A DNA stretch of 5,546 nt from Helicobacteraceae bacterium (GCA_900770765.1 CAAGLK010000034.1:1-5546), one strand, 5' to 3'. Positions 1 through 5,508 are shown, numbered from the stretch's first letter. Notes: a model not told the origin generated them from the letters alone. Translations and numbers: made by a program.

Positions 1-13
1 GGGGGGGGGGGGG
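1..13. repeat. Poly-G homopolymer tract (13 G), likely phase-variable
   Basis: Thirteen consecutive G open the window, in DNA that otherwise has no G or C run approaching this length. Long G tracts in Campylobacter and Helicobacter are classic slipped-strand mispairing sites. The tract directly abuts a TATAAT box, so it would fill the spacer upstream of the -10 element. The window starts inside or at the edge of the tract, so its true length and the sequence on the other side are unseen. A contig end at a homopolymer, or a poly-G sequencing artefact, cannot be excluded. Confidence 0.75.
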
Positions 14-19
14 TATAAT
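14..19 (+). promoter_or_regulatory. -10 box (TATAAT) of the 55-1801 operon promoter
   Basis: A perfect TATAAT hexamer starts at the first base after the G tract. Transcription would begin near 25-27, giving a leader of roughly 28-30 bases before the TTG start at 55 with its Shine-Dalgarno at 44-48, a normal layout for these bacteria. No -35 element can be assessed because the G run fills the visible upstream DNA. The hexamer is seen; that it acts as a promoter, and that the adjacent G tract modulates it, is inference. Confidence 0.6.
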
Positions 20-42
20 TCACTCTTTTTTAGACTTATAAA

Positions 43-50
43 AAGGAGAG
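43..50 (+). promoter_or_regulatory. Ribosome binding site fixing the TTG start at 55
   Basis: AAGGAGAG lies 4-6 bases upstream of the TTG at 55-57. It supports the unusual TTG as the start, because no ATG or GTG sits at suitable spacing and the conserved-looking N-terminal domain begins right there. Confidence 0.75.
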
Positions 51-54
51 CGGT

Positions 55-831
55 TTGAAAGGTAAAATTTTAGGAGCTGGTATTATTAGCGGCGATGATG
101 GTAATAGATATTATTACGAAGATGGCGAGATTAAGAATCTAAAAGATGGCACTAAACTTGATGGATGCGAGGTGGATTTTGATATAAGAGAAGGAAAGGC
201 GGTTGAGATATTTATCACAAAATCTAGCTTTGATAGTGCTGCACTTAAGGGGCGGTTTTTAAGCGAGGATGTAAGTGGAATCCGCTTTAAGTTTCTTTTA
301 GCTTTAGGCTTAGAGTTTGCCGCTGCTCTTATTGGTATTATTCCTTTTATTGGCTGGTTCCTTGGCGGAATCTTGGGTATTTGCGGGCTTATTAGCTTTG
401 TTTTAGCACTTTTAGCACTCAATAAACAAGCACAAAGCAAAACGCTAGTTAGAAATTTAATTTTAGCTATTGCTATTTCTTTTGTATCTAGTGCGATAGG
501 GCTGTCTTTTTCTGCGACTTTAATTTTTGCATTAATAGGCGGTGGATTCTATGGAGCTAGTGTTATTGGCTATATAGGCTTGGCAATATTTATTTTGGGT
601 AATTTTGCGGCGTTTTATTTTGCGATATTATTTAATAGAGAGCTTGCTTATGTTACTAAGCAGAAGTTTATTTTATGGGGTGCGTATTTGTATATTGTAG
701 GAGCTGTTACTTCGCTTATTTTTATAGGTTTTATAATTGCGTTTGCGGCGTATGTGTTGCAACTTATAGGGTATTTTAAAATTAGCGAAATACAAAAAAG
801 ACAAGATGGCGATGTATTGCCTTGGTTTTAA
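55..831 (+). CDS. Membrane protein with cold-shock-like N-terminal domain and DUF996-like membrane region
   Basis: 258 residues with a TTG start backed by a good Shine-Dalgarno. Residues 1-56 form a soluble segment (GKILGAGIISGDDGNRYYY, then DGCEVDFDIREGKAVEIF). Its pattern, a short beta strand, a G-I-I-S-G-x-D-G-x-R-Y turn and a 'G-x-x-V-x-F-x-x-x-x-G-x-A' ending, resembles a degenerate cold-shock/OB fold. Residues about 79-236 contain four or five hydrophobic segments (near 79-97, 100-121, 133-160, 165-193, 206-236). The closing part, with an F-N-R-x-L-A motif at 193-198 and the pattern G-A-Y-L-Y-I-V-G-A, I-G-F-I-I, Y-V-L-Q-L-I-G-Y-F-K-I, is reminiscent of DUF996 proteins. The domain names come from memory of the families and are tentative; no biochemical function is known. 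The N-terminal domain is probably cytoplasmic. It is the first gene of a three-gene cluster, with only 17 bases to the lipoprotein gene, and sits behind the G-tract promoter, so it may be expressed phase-variably. Confidence 0.8.
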   Translation: MKGKILGAGIISGDDGNRYYYEDGEIKNLKDGTKLDGCEVDFDIREGKAVEIFITKSSFDSAALKGRFLSEDVSGIRFKFLLALGLEFAAALIGIIPFIGWFLGGILGICGLISFVLALLALNKQAQSKTLVRNLILAIAISFVSSAIGLSFSATLIFALIGGGFYGASVIGYIGLAIFILGNFAAFYFAILFNRELAYVTKQKFILWGAYLYIVGAVTSLIFIGFIIAFAAYVLQLIGYFKISEIQKRQDGDVLPWF

Positions 832-836
832 AATTT

Positions 837-845
837 AGAGGAGAA
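837..845 (+). promoter_or_regulatory. Ribosome binding site fixing the lipoprotein start at 849
   Basis: AGAGGAGAA lies just upstream of ATG 849-851, with GGAG about 5 bases from the start. A longer in-frame reading from TTG 822 would overlap the preceding gene, lack a ribosome binding site and add nine residues ahead of an otherwise typical lipoprotein signal peptide. The ATG is therefore chosen. Confidence 0.8.
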
Positions 846-848
846 TTT

Positions 849-1247
849 ATGAAAAATATTTTAAAAATTGTTTCAGTTGGCGTTGTTTGTGGTGCTTTTT
901 TAAGTGGGTGTGGTGGCGATAGTCCAGAAGAGATTGCCCTTAAATTTACAAAAGGTCTTAATAGTGGCGATGCAAAGGTGATTAATGAATTTTGTGATTT
1001 GCCAAAGGAATTTAAGCCGGGCGAAAAAGAAATGCTAGATGGCAAAATGGCTATGGCTATAGCACAAGTATCTGCAAAAAATGCACAAAAAGGCGGCGTA
1101 AAAGACTTCAAAATCGCTAAAAGTGATATGGATAAAGAATCTGGCTTGGTAAGAGTGGATAAAATTTTTAATGATGGAACAACAGATTATGAAAATGTAA
1201 AATTAGTATTAGTTGATAATAAATGGAAAATTAATTGCTTTAAATAA
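849..1247 (+). CDS. Small lipoprotein, DUF4878/NTF2-like
   Basis: 132 residues. A lipoprotein signal peptide is clear: a KNILK n-region, a hydrophobic stretch at 7-18 and the lipobox L-S-G-C with the lipidated Cys at residue 21. Gly follows the Cys, so there is no Asp retention signal by the E. coli rule, although sorting rules in Campylobacterota are less certain. The mature part (SPEEIALKFTKGLNSGD at 25-41, ending VKLVLVDNKWKINCFK at 117-132) matches the DUF4878 layout: an opening helix 'PEE..x..F..gl..gD' and a final strand 'V.LV..d.kWKI', a cystatin/NTF2-like fold. Two further cysteines, C49 and C130, could form a disulfide (inference). The function is unknown; such lipoproteins are usually envelope-located binding or scaffold proteins. 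It follows the upstream membrane protein by 17 bases, and its TAA overlaps the next gene's ATG by one base, so the three genes are probably co-transcribed and the third is translationally coupled to it. Confidence 0.85.
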   Translation: MKNILKIVSVGVVCGAFLSGCGGDSPEEIALKFTKGLNSGDAKVINEFCDLPKEFKPGEKEMLDGKMAMAIAQVSAKNAQKGGVKDFKIAKSDMDKESGLVRVDKIFNDGTTDYENVKLVLVDNKWKINCFK

Positions 1248-1801
1248 TGCCGCTTTTAGCTTGTGTTTTATGGCTATTTTTAGGAAGCTATCATTTTATA
1301 CATTTAAATCTTAGCTCCTTTAGCGATGAAGTATCTAAGTATTTAGAAGTAGGCGATATAGTTTTACGCCACGGATTAGATGCGGATAGCTTCATTATCG
1401 CTAAATTTAGCGGCGAGTTTTCACATATTGGAATCGCAATAAGTAAAACACAAATAATCCACTCCACGACAAACGATAATCCAAAAAAGAAAAATCAAGT
1501 AATAATAAGCTCTTTAGAAAACTTTTTAAAAAATGCAAATAAAGTCGCAATTGTAAGGCTAAATGCCACAAATCAAAGCCGAGAAAAAATAGCAAACTAC
1601 GCCTTAGATTCGCTTGGGATTCCATTTAGTTTAAGTGAAAATGGTATGTATTGCAGCACTTTTGTAGAATCTGCTATTAAATCACAAATTAATATAGAGT
1701 TTCAAAGAAATAAACTAGATTTACCATTTTTTAGCGGCGAGTTTTTATACCCCGATAGCATTTATAAAAAGCTAGATAAAGTTTATTTTAGAGAGCTTTG
1801 A
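1247..1801 (+). CDS. YiiX/YaeF-like permuted papain-fold amidase/peptidase (C92-type)
   Basis: 184 residues. The start ATG shares one base with the upstream stop (TAATG). An in-frame TAA at 1241-1243 blocks any longer version and no clear Shine-Dalgarno exists, so coupling from the lipoprotein gene is likely. The protein carries the hallmarks of permuted NlpC/P60-type papain folds of the YiiX/YaeF group: 'VGDIVLRHG' at 35-43, the His-containing 'FSHIGIAI' at 58-65 (candidate catalytic H60), 'IIHST' at 70-74, 'VAIVRLN' at 100-106, and a later Cys motif 'MYCSTFVESA' at 134-143 (candidate nucleophile C136). His preceding Cys in the chain is what marks the permuted order. In better known members the Cys is followed by S-E; here it is S-T. 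Residues 3-19 are hydrophobic and could be a signal peptide or anchor, placing the enzyme in the periplasm. The substrate is unknown: peptidoglycan peptide, protein amide and lipid ester are all possible for this fold. Confidence 0.8.
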   Translation: MPLLACVLWLFLGSYHFIHLNLSSFSDEVSKYLEVGDIVLRHGLDADSFIIAKFSGEFSHIGIAISKTQIIHSTTNDNPKKKNQVIISSLENFLKNANKVAIVRLNATNQSREKIANYALDSLGIPFSLSENGMYCSTFVESAIKSQINIEFQRNKLDLPFFSGEFLYPDSIYKKLDKVYFREL

Positions 1802-1821
1802 GTTTTTAAGTAAAAATAAAA

Positions 1822-1871
1822 GGAAGCTGTGAAATTTTAGAGTTTTAAAGAAAATTTAAGATTCCGCCTCC
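1822..1871 (-). terminator. Possible rpsU terminator with U-rich tail
   Basis: Read on the - strand, GGAGGC (1871-1866) can pair with GCTTCC (1827-1822). Inside, AAATTTT (1857-1851) can pair with AAAATTT (1838-1832). The structure is followed at once by TTTTATTTTT (1821-1812). Outer stem plus U-rich tail resembles a rho-independent terminator, but the internal loops are large and asymmetric. It competes for GGAGGC with the tighter hairpin at 1866-1883. Confidence 0.35.
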
Positions 1872-1883
1872 CATAAGGGAAGC
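1866..1883 (-). terminator. Hairpin just downstream of rpsU
   Basis: On the - strand GCTTCCC (1883-1877), loop TTAT, GGGAGGC (1872-1866) forms a 7-bp stem with one G-U pair, beginning 7 bases after the rpsU stop. The + strand version has a C-A mismatch instead, so the structure belongs to the - strand transcript. No strong U run follows immediately (AATCTTAAATTTTCTTT comes next), so it may be a weak terminator or a 3'-end stabilising stem. Confidence 0.45.
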
Positions 1884-1889
1884 TAGATT

Positions 1890-2102
1890 TTAGAGCCTTG
1901 ATTCGTAGCGTCTAAGCATATATAAGCGTTTAAGCATTTTTTTGCGAGCGCTAATTTTTTGCTTTTTACGCTTTTCTGTTTTTGGTTCGAAGAATCTTCT
2001 AGCGCGACTTTCAGTTACAACAAGATTTCTATCGGCTTGCTTTTTAAACTTTCTATATGCATCGTCAAAAGATTCGTTTTCTCTAACCTTAATTCCTGGC
2101 AT
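1890..2102 (-). CDS. rpsU: 30S ribosomal protein S21
   Basis: 70 residues, strongly basic, beginning MPGIKVRENESFDDAYRKFKK and ending KKMLKRLYMLRRYESRL. This is the S21 (bS21) pattern of an acidic-aromatic opening followed by an Arg/Lys-rich helix, and the length is usual for Campylobacterota. S21 binds the 30S platform near the 3' end of 16S rRNA and helps translation initiation. The ATG (complement of 2100-2102) is preceded by an exceptionally strong Shine-Dalgarno. The gene is transcribed alone, divergently from ccoG. The same divergent rpsU/ccoG arrangement is, from memory, found in Campylobacter jejuni. Confidence 0.96.
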   Translation of the reverse strand: MPGIKVRENESFDDAYRKFKKQADRNLVVTESRARRFFEPKTEKRKKQKISARKKMLKRLYMLRRYESRL

Positions 2103-2106
2103 CTAA

Positions 2107-2118
2107 ATCACCACCTTT
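2107..2118 (-). promoter_or_regulatory. Extended Shine-Dalgarno of rpsU
   Basis: On the - strand AAGGTGGTGAT precedes the ATG by a few bases and matches the full anti-Shine-Dalgarno complement AAGGAGGTGAT at 10 of 11 positions. This is much longer than the 5-6 base sites of the other genes here and fits a highly translated ribosomal protein. Confidence 0.75.
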
Positions 2119-2153
2119 AATATAAATTTAAGCTTTATTTAAAAAAGCGTGGA

Positions 2154-2166
2154 ATTCTAGCAAAAA
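2154..2166 (-). promoter_or_regulatory. rpsU promoter, extended -10
   Basis: On the - strand TTTTTGCTAGAAT (2166-2154) combines a TGN extension with a TAGAAT -10 box and further T-rich DNA upstream, the usual form of vegetative promoters in Campylobacterota, which lack a clear -35. Transcription would start near 2147, giving a leader of about 45 bases. Confidence 0.6.
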
Positions 2167-2211
2167 TAAAATTTTTTTACAATAAATTTCCCTTTTTAAG
2201 CTAAGATTTTA

Positions 2212-2227
2212 TTTTTTGCATTACAAT
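2212..2227 (+). promoter_or_regulatory. Probable promoter of the ccoG operon
   Basis: TTTTTTGCAT followed by TACAAT (2222-2227) gives a T-rich stretch and a one-mismatch -10 box, with the likely transcription start near 2234, about 19 bases before ATG 2253. The TG lies two bases too far upstream to be a proper extended -10, so confidence is moderate. No other good -10 candidate is visible in 2170-2245. Confidence 0.45.
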
Positions 2228-2252
2228 TTTTGCTTTTTTAAAAGGAGAGGGT

Positions 2253-3623
2253 ATGCAGAGAATAAATGCTGTGCGTCAGTATTTTAAAAGACGCTATGTG
2301 ATGTATTTTTTTACTACTATTATTATTTTTGCGATTCCATTTATTAGGATTAATGGTAATCATATTTTTTTACTTTCATTTGACCATAAGCAGCTGCATT
2401 TGCTTGGAATCTCATTTGATATGCAAGAGCTTTATCTTATGCCATTTTTGCTAATTTTGATGTTTTTGTTTATCTTTTTTATTACTAATTTAGCTGGGCG
2501 TGTGTGGTGTGGCTGGGCGTGTCCGCAAACAATTTTTAGGGTAATTTTTAGAGATTTAATTGAAACAAAAATTTTAGGCTTAAGAAAAAATATGAAAAAT
2601 CGTCAAAAAGAGCCAGATATGAGCTTGGGAATAAATAAGCTAAAAAAGGCTGTGGCGATTGTGATTTGGGTGTTTTTAGCACTTGGGGCGGCTTCTAACC
2701 TTATGTGGTATTTTGTCCCACCAGAGGATTTTTTTAGCTATATTCAAAATCCGCTAGAACATAAATATTTAATGATTTTTTGGCTTGGTTTTTCTGCGTT
2801 TTTAGTTGCAGATATTGTTTTTATTAAAGAAAATTTCTGCGCTTATATGTGCCCTTATGTAAGAATCCAAAGTGTGCTTTATGATAATGATACCATTATG
2901 ACTGTGTATGATTATAAGCGTGGTGGAGCTGTGTTTAATGATAAGGGTGAAAAAATGTGGAAAAAGCCAGAGGGGCTTAATGCGGAATGCACCGGCTGTG
3001 AGGCCTGTGTGAAAATTTGCCCTACACATATTGATATTAGAAAGGGAATGCAGCTTGAGTGCATTAACTGCCTTGAGTGTTCTGATGCTTGCACTAAAGT
3101 CATGAGTGGTTTAGGTAAAGAGAGTCTAATTTCATGGACTAGCCCACAAAGCATAGAAGATAGACAAAAGGTGCGCTATTTTCGCTTTAAAACTATTGCT
3201 TATGTCGTGCTTATGGCTGCTGTGTTTGTAGGGCTTTTAATAATGGGAAGCAAAAAGGAAAATATGCTTTTAAATATTAACCGACAAGAGCTTTATAGCA
3301 TTAGAGATAATGCTAGGGTTGAGAATTCTTATATTTTCTTGTTTCAAAATACAAATAAAGATGATTATGAATTTTATTTTGAAATTTTAGGAAACGAAGC
3401 GGTAAAAATTAAGCGACCATCTAAGCCATTTTTAATAAAAGCAGGCGAGAAAGTAAAGCAAGTTGTAGTGCTTTATAGTGATGAGAATTTAGCAAAAGAT
3501 AGTGCAAAAGATACACATATACCACTGCAGATTAGAGCTTTTGCAACAAATAGTAAAGAAAGCGTAGAAGTTTTTAGAGAAAGTGTCTTTATTTATCCGC
3601 CTACAAAATCATTGCAAAAATAA
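2253..3623 (+). CDS. ccoG: Cytochrome c oxidase accessory protein CcoG (FixG/RdxA)
   Basis: 456 residues, full family length. The family assists assembly of the cbb3-type cytochrome c oxidase, and studies of CcoG point to a cupric-reductase role in supplying copper to subunit CcoN. Hydrophobic segments lie near 17-32, 57-80, 130-152, 173-190 and 313-332. Conserved Cys pairs are in CGWACPQTIF (C86, C90) and CAYMCPYVRIQS (C196, C200). Two [4Fe-4S] ferredoxin motifs follow: C246-C249-C252-C256 (with P257) and C270-C273-C276-C280. The C-terminal part, about 340-452, is the Ig-like FixG domain expected in the periplasm. All eight cluster ligands are present, so the protein looks intact. AAGGAG at 2242-2247 sets the ATG. 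It heads a + strand run with the AI-2E-family gene and kdsB, divergent from rpsU. Confidence 0.95.
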   Translation: MQRINAVRQYFKRRYVMYFFTTIIIFAIPFIRINGNHIFLLSFDHKQLHLLGISFDMQELYLMPFLLILMFLFIFFITNLAGRVWCGWACPQTIFRVIFRDLIETKILGLRKNMKNRQKEPDMSLGINKLKKAVAIVIWVFLALGAASNLMWYFVPPEDFFSYIQNPLEHKYLMIFWLGFSAFLVADIVFIKENFCAYMCPYVRIQSVLYDNDTIMTVYDYKRGGAVFNDKGEKMWKKPEGLNAECTGCEACVKICPTHIDIRKGMQLECINCLECSDACTKVMSGLGKESLISWTSPQSIEDRQKVRYFRFKTIAYVVLMAAVFVGLLIMGSKKENMLLNINRQELYSIRDNARVENSYIFLFQNTNKDDYEFYFEILGNEAVKIKRPSKPFLIKAGEKVKQVVVLYSDENLAKDSAKDTHIPLQIRAFATNSKESVEVFRESVFIYPPTKSLQK

Positions 3624-3625
3624 AT

Positions 3626-3649
3626 GCAAATCGCTTTTATGCGGTTTGT
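3626..3649 (+). other. Intercistronic hairpin between ccoG and the AI-2E-family gene
   Basis: CAAATCGC (3627-3634), loop TTTTAT, GCGGTTTG (3641-3648) forms an 8-bp stem with one G-U pair, extendable by G3626-T3649. It begins three bases after the ccoG stop and ends just before the next Shine-Dalgarno (AAGGGA, 3653-3658). Only a three-base T run follows, so it is more likely a stabilising or attenuating stem than a full terminator. The - strand form has an A-C mismatch. Confidence 0.45.
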
Positions 3650-3662
3650 TTAAAGGGAATTA

Positions 3663-4742
3663 ATGGAGAAAATGCAGCTTACAAAAGGTGGAATCTACTT
3701 TTTTTTAATCATTTTTATCTTTGCTTTTTTTGCGCTTTTTAAACTTTATTTTCCATTTTTAATGGATTTATTAATCGCTTTTTTATTGTTTATTGCAACA
3801 AATGAGATTTATAAGGTTTTATTAAAATATGTGAAATATCCACTTTTAAGCTCGTTTTTTATGGTTTTATTTTTAATATTGCTTTGTTTTATTCCTATTT
3901 TTTATGTTTTGCTGCATTTAGCAAATATTGCCACAAGTTTAGATTTAGGTAATTTTCAAAACTTTTTATTTGACACACAAGAGCATTTAATTATTGCCTT
4001 TAAGGATATTTTGCTGTTTTTACCAGAATCCTTGCAAAAAATAGCGTATAGCTATTTAGATGGATTCCACTCGCTAAATTGGGGTGAAGTTATTAAAAAG
4101 GCTTTGGGTGTGTTAGCTAAGGCTTCTAAAAATAGCCTTTATTTTTTTAGTGATACTATATTTATTGTTATATTTTTATTTTTCTTTTATTTTTATAGCT
4201 TAAGACTTAGTGAGTATTTTTTACGCCTGATTCCGCTATCTAGTGAAGTTACAAAAAATATTTATAATGAAGTAAGCTCGGTAATTAGTGTAGTGTTTTA
4301 TTCATCTATTTTTTCTATGTTTTTGCAAGGGGCGTTGTTTGGATTATTAGTAATGTTTTTTGGCTACAACGCTGTTTTATTTGGTGTTTTTTATGGGTTT
4401 GCATCGCTTGTGCCAATTGTTGGTGGGGCGCTTGTGTGGATTCCGCTTGTTTGCTATGAAGTGTATTTGGGTAATTATACAAATGCTATTATAATCGCCC
4501 TTTATTCTATTATTATAATCGCTACTTTAATAGATAATGGCGTAAAGCCTTTTATTATCGCACTAATTAATCGCATTTTATTAAAAACACCGGTTATTAT
4601 TAATGAAATATTAATTTTCTTTGCAATACTTGCTGGGCTTAGCAGCTTTGGATTCTGGGGGATTGTGCTAGGGCCTGCTATTACTGCGTTGTTTATTGCA
4701 TTGCTTAGGGTTTATCAAAGCTCAATTTTGACAAAAATTTAA
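3663..4742 (+). CDS. AI-2E/PerM-family (UPF0118) membrane transporter
   Basis: 359 residues, the usual length. Hydrophobic segments are near 11-45 (two), 60-90, 157-180, 207-232, 235-265, 272-292 and 310-348, with a loop-rich portion at about 92-155 as in the family. The C-terminal signature is clear: 'GYNAVLFGVFYGFASLVPIVGG' with the P-x-x-G-G at 251-255, 'P' at 261, 'LIDNGVKPFII' at 289-299, and 'FGFWGIVLGPAITAL' at 329-343. Named members include TqsA (AI-2 export) and PerM; others act as ion antiporters, so the substrate cannot be predicted and the AI-2 role should not be assumed. The start at 3663 is favoured by AAGGGA four bases upstream; an alternative in-frame ATG at 3672 has only GGAG three bases away. 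The gene follows ccoG by 39 bases, and its stop overlaps the kdsB Shine-Dalgarno. Confidence 0.9.
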   Translation: MEKMQLTKGGIYFFLIIFIFAFFALFKLYFPFLMDLLIAFLLFIATNEIYKVLLKYVKYPLLSSFFMVLFLILLCFIPIFYVLLHLANIATSLDLGNFQNFLFDTQEHLIIAFKDILLFLPESLQKIAYSYLDGFHSLNWGEVIKKALGVLAKASKNSLYFFSDTIFIVIFLFFFYFYSLRLSEYFLRLIPLSSEVTKNIYNEVSSVISVVFYSSIFSMFLQGALFGLLVMFFGYNAVLFGVFYGFASLVPIVGGALVWIPLVCYEVYLGNYTNAIIIALYSIIIIATLIDNGVKPFIIALINRILLKTPVIINEILIFFAILAGLSSFGFWGIVLGPAITALFIALLRVYQSSILTKI

Positions 4743-4751
4743 GGAGAAAAT

Positions 4752-5480
4752 ATGATTATTATCCCAGCTCGTTTAAAATCCACTCGCTTTCCTAATAAAG
4801 TTTTAGAAAAAATATGCGGAATCCCAATGGTTATTAGAGTGGCAAATTTAGCTAAAGAGATTGATAGAGTTGTTGTCGCTTGTGATTGTAGTGAGATTTT
4901 AGAAGTGTGTAAAAGCCATAAGATAGAATCCGTTTTAACAAGTCAAACACACGAAAGCGGCACAGATAGAATCGCAGAATGCGCTAGAATCTTAAGGGTT
5001 TTAGATGATGAAATTATTATTAATTTGCAAGGCGATGAGCCATTTTTAGAACTTGAAGTGATTGAAAAACTTAAAAATTTAATGGAATCTTATCGGCAAA
5101 AAAACGGGATTCTACCTTTTATGGGGAGTTGTGCTAAGAAAATTACAGAAGAAGAAGCGGAGAATCCAAATTTAGTTAAGGTTATTTTAAATAAAAATCA
5201 AGAAGCCATTTATTTTTCTCGCTCTAAGATTCCATATAATAGAGAAAATGCTAAAGGCGTGGAATATTATGGGCATTTAGGGATTTATGCTTTTAGTGGG
5301 GCTAGTTTGCAAGAGTTTTGTAAATTACCACAATCTATGCTTGAAAATATAGAAAAACTAGAGCAGCTAAGGGCTATAGAAAATGCAAAAACTATTGTAA
5401 TAGCAAAGGTGGAATCCCGCTCCGTTGGCATTGATACAAAAGAAGATTTGCAGAGAGCTTTAGAGATATTTTGCAATTAA
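4752..5480 (+). CDS. kdsB: 3-deoxy-manno-octulosonate cytidylyltransferase (CMP-Kdo synthetase)
   Basis: 242 residues, close to the 248 of the E. coli enzyme. It activates Kdo with CTP to CMP-Kdo, the donor for the inner core of LPS/LOS, in the cytoplasm. The nucleotidyltransferase signature IPARLKSTRFPNK is at residues 4-16 (R7, R12, K16). Then come 'ACD' at 43-45, 'TSQTHESGTDRIAE' at 63-76, 'NLQGDEP' at 91-97 with the metal-binding D95, 'YFSRSKIPY' at 154-162, 'GHLGIYAF' at 174-181, 'LEQLRAIE' at 203-210 and 'VGIDTKEDL' at 225-233 with the second metal ligand D228. All expected key residues are present. The Shine-Dalgarno AAGGAG (4741-4746) overlaps the TAA of the preceding gene, with a 9-base gap between genes, which suggests co-transcription and possibly coupling. 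Confidence 0.96.
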   Translation: MIIIPARLKSTRFPNKVLEKICGIPMVIRVANLAKEIDRVVVACDCSEILEVCKSHKIESVLTSQTHESGTDRIAECARILRVLDDEIIINLQGDEPFLELEVIEKLKNLMESYRQKNGILPFMGSCAKKITEEEAENPNLVKVILNKNQEAIYFSRSKIPYNRENAKGVEYYGHLGIYAFSGASLQEFCKLPQSMLENIEKLEQLRAIENAKTIVIAKVESRSVGIDTKEDLQRALEIFCN

Positions 5481-5481
5481 T

Positions 5482-5508
5482 TTTAAAAATAATTTTTAAA
5501 TTTTCTTT
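5482..5508 (+). terminator. AT-only terminator-like hairpin after kdsB
   Basis: TTTAAAAA (5482-5489), loop TAA, TTTTTAAA (5493-5500) is a perfect 8-bp inverted repeat followed by TTTTCTTT. It lies immediately after the kdsB stop. The stem has no G-C pairs and is weak, so termination here is plausible but uncertain. Confidence 0.4.

Larger units (their letters stand above)
1822..1895. repeat. Imperfect direct repeat covering the rpsU 3' end
   Basis: Copies at 1822-1842 and 1878-1895 share GGAAGCT, then A-(A/G)-ATTTTAGAG: 17 of 18 aligned bases match apart from a 3-base insertion (GTG) in the first copy. The second copy includes the rpsU stop codon and last codon. The start-to-start offset is 56 bases. 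Confidence 0.6.

Noticed and set aside
114..440. Long - strand open frame opposite the first membrane protein gene
   Set aside because: No ribosome binding site or recognisable domain; it is a low-complexity shadow of the real + strand gene. The same applies to - strand frames at 782-1111, 1407-1625, 2802-3029, 2912-3154 and 5285-5476.
822..848. Longer start (TTG 822) for the lipoprotein gene
   Set aside because: It overlaps the previous gene, has no Shine-Dalgarno and would spoil a standard lipoprotein signal peptide; ATG 849 has a strong ribosome binding site.
1861..1895. Terminator for the + strand hydrolase gene using the 1866-1883 stem
   Set aside because: On the + strand the stem contains a C-A mismatch and no U tract follows, so it fits the - strand transcript better.
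3699..3706. T8 run near the start of the AI-2E-family gene, as a possible slippage site
   Set aside because: Runs of seven to eight T are common in this AT-rich DNA (for example 2306-2312 and 2365-2371) and encode ordinary Phe/Leu in membrane segments; no sign of frame disruption.
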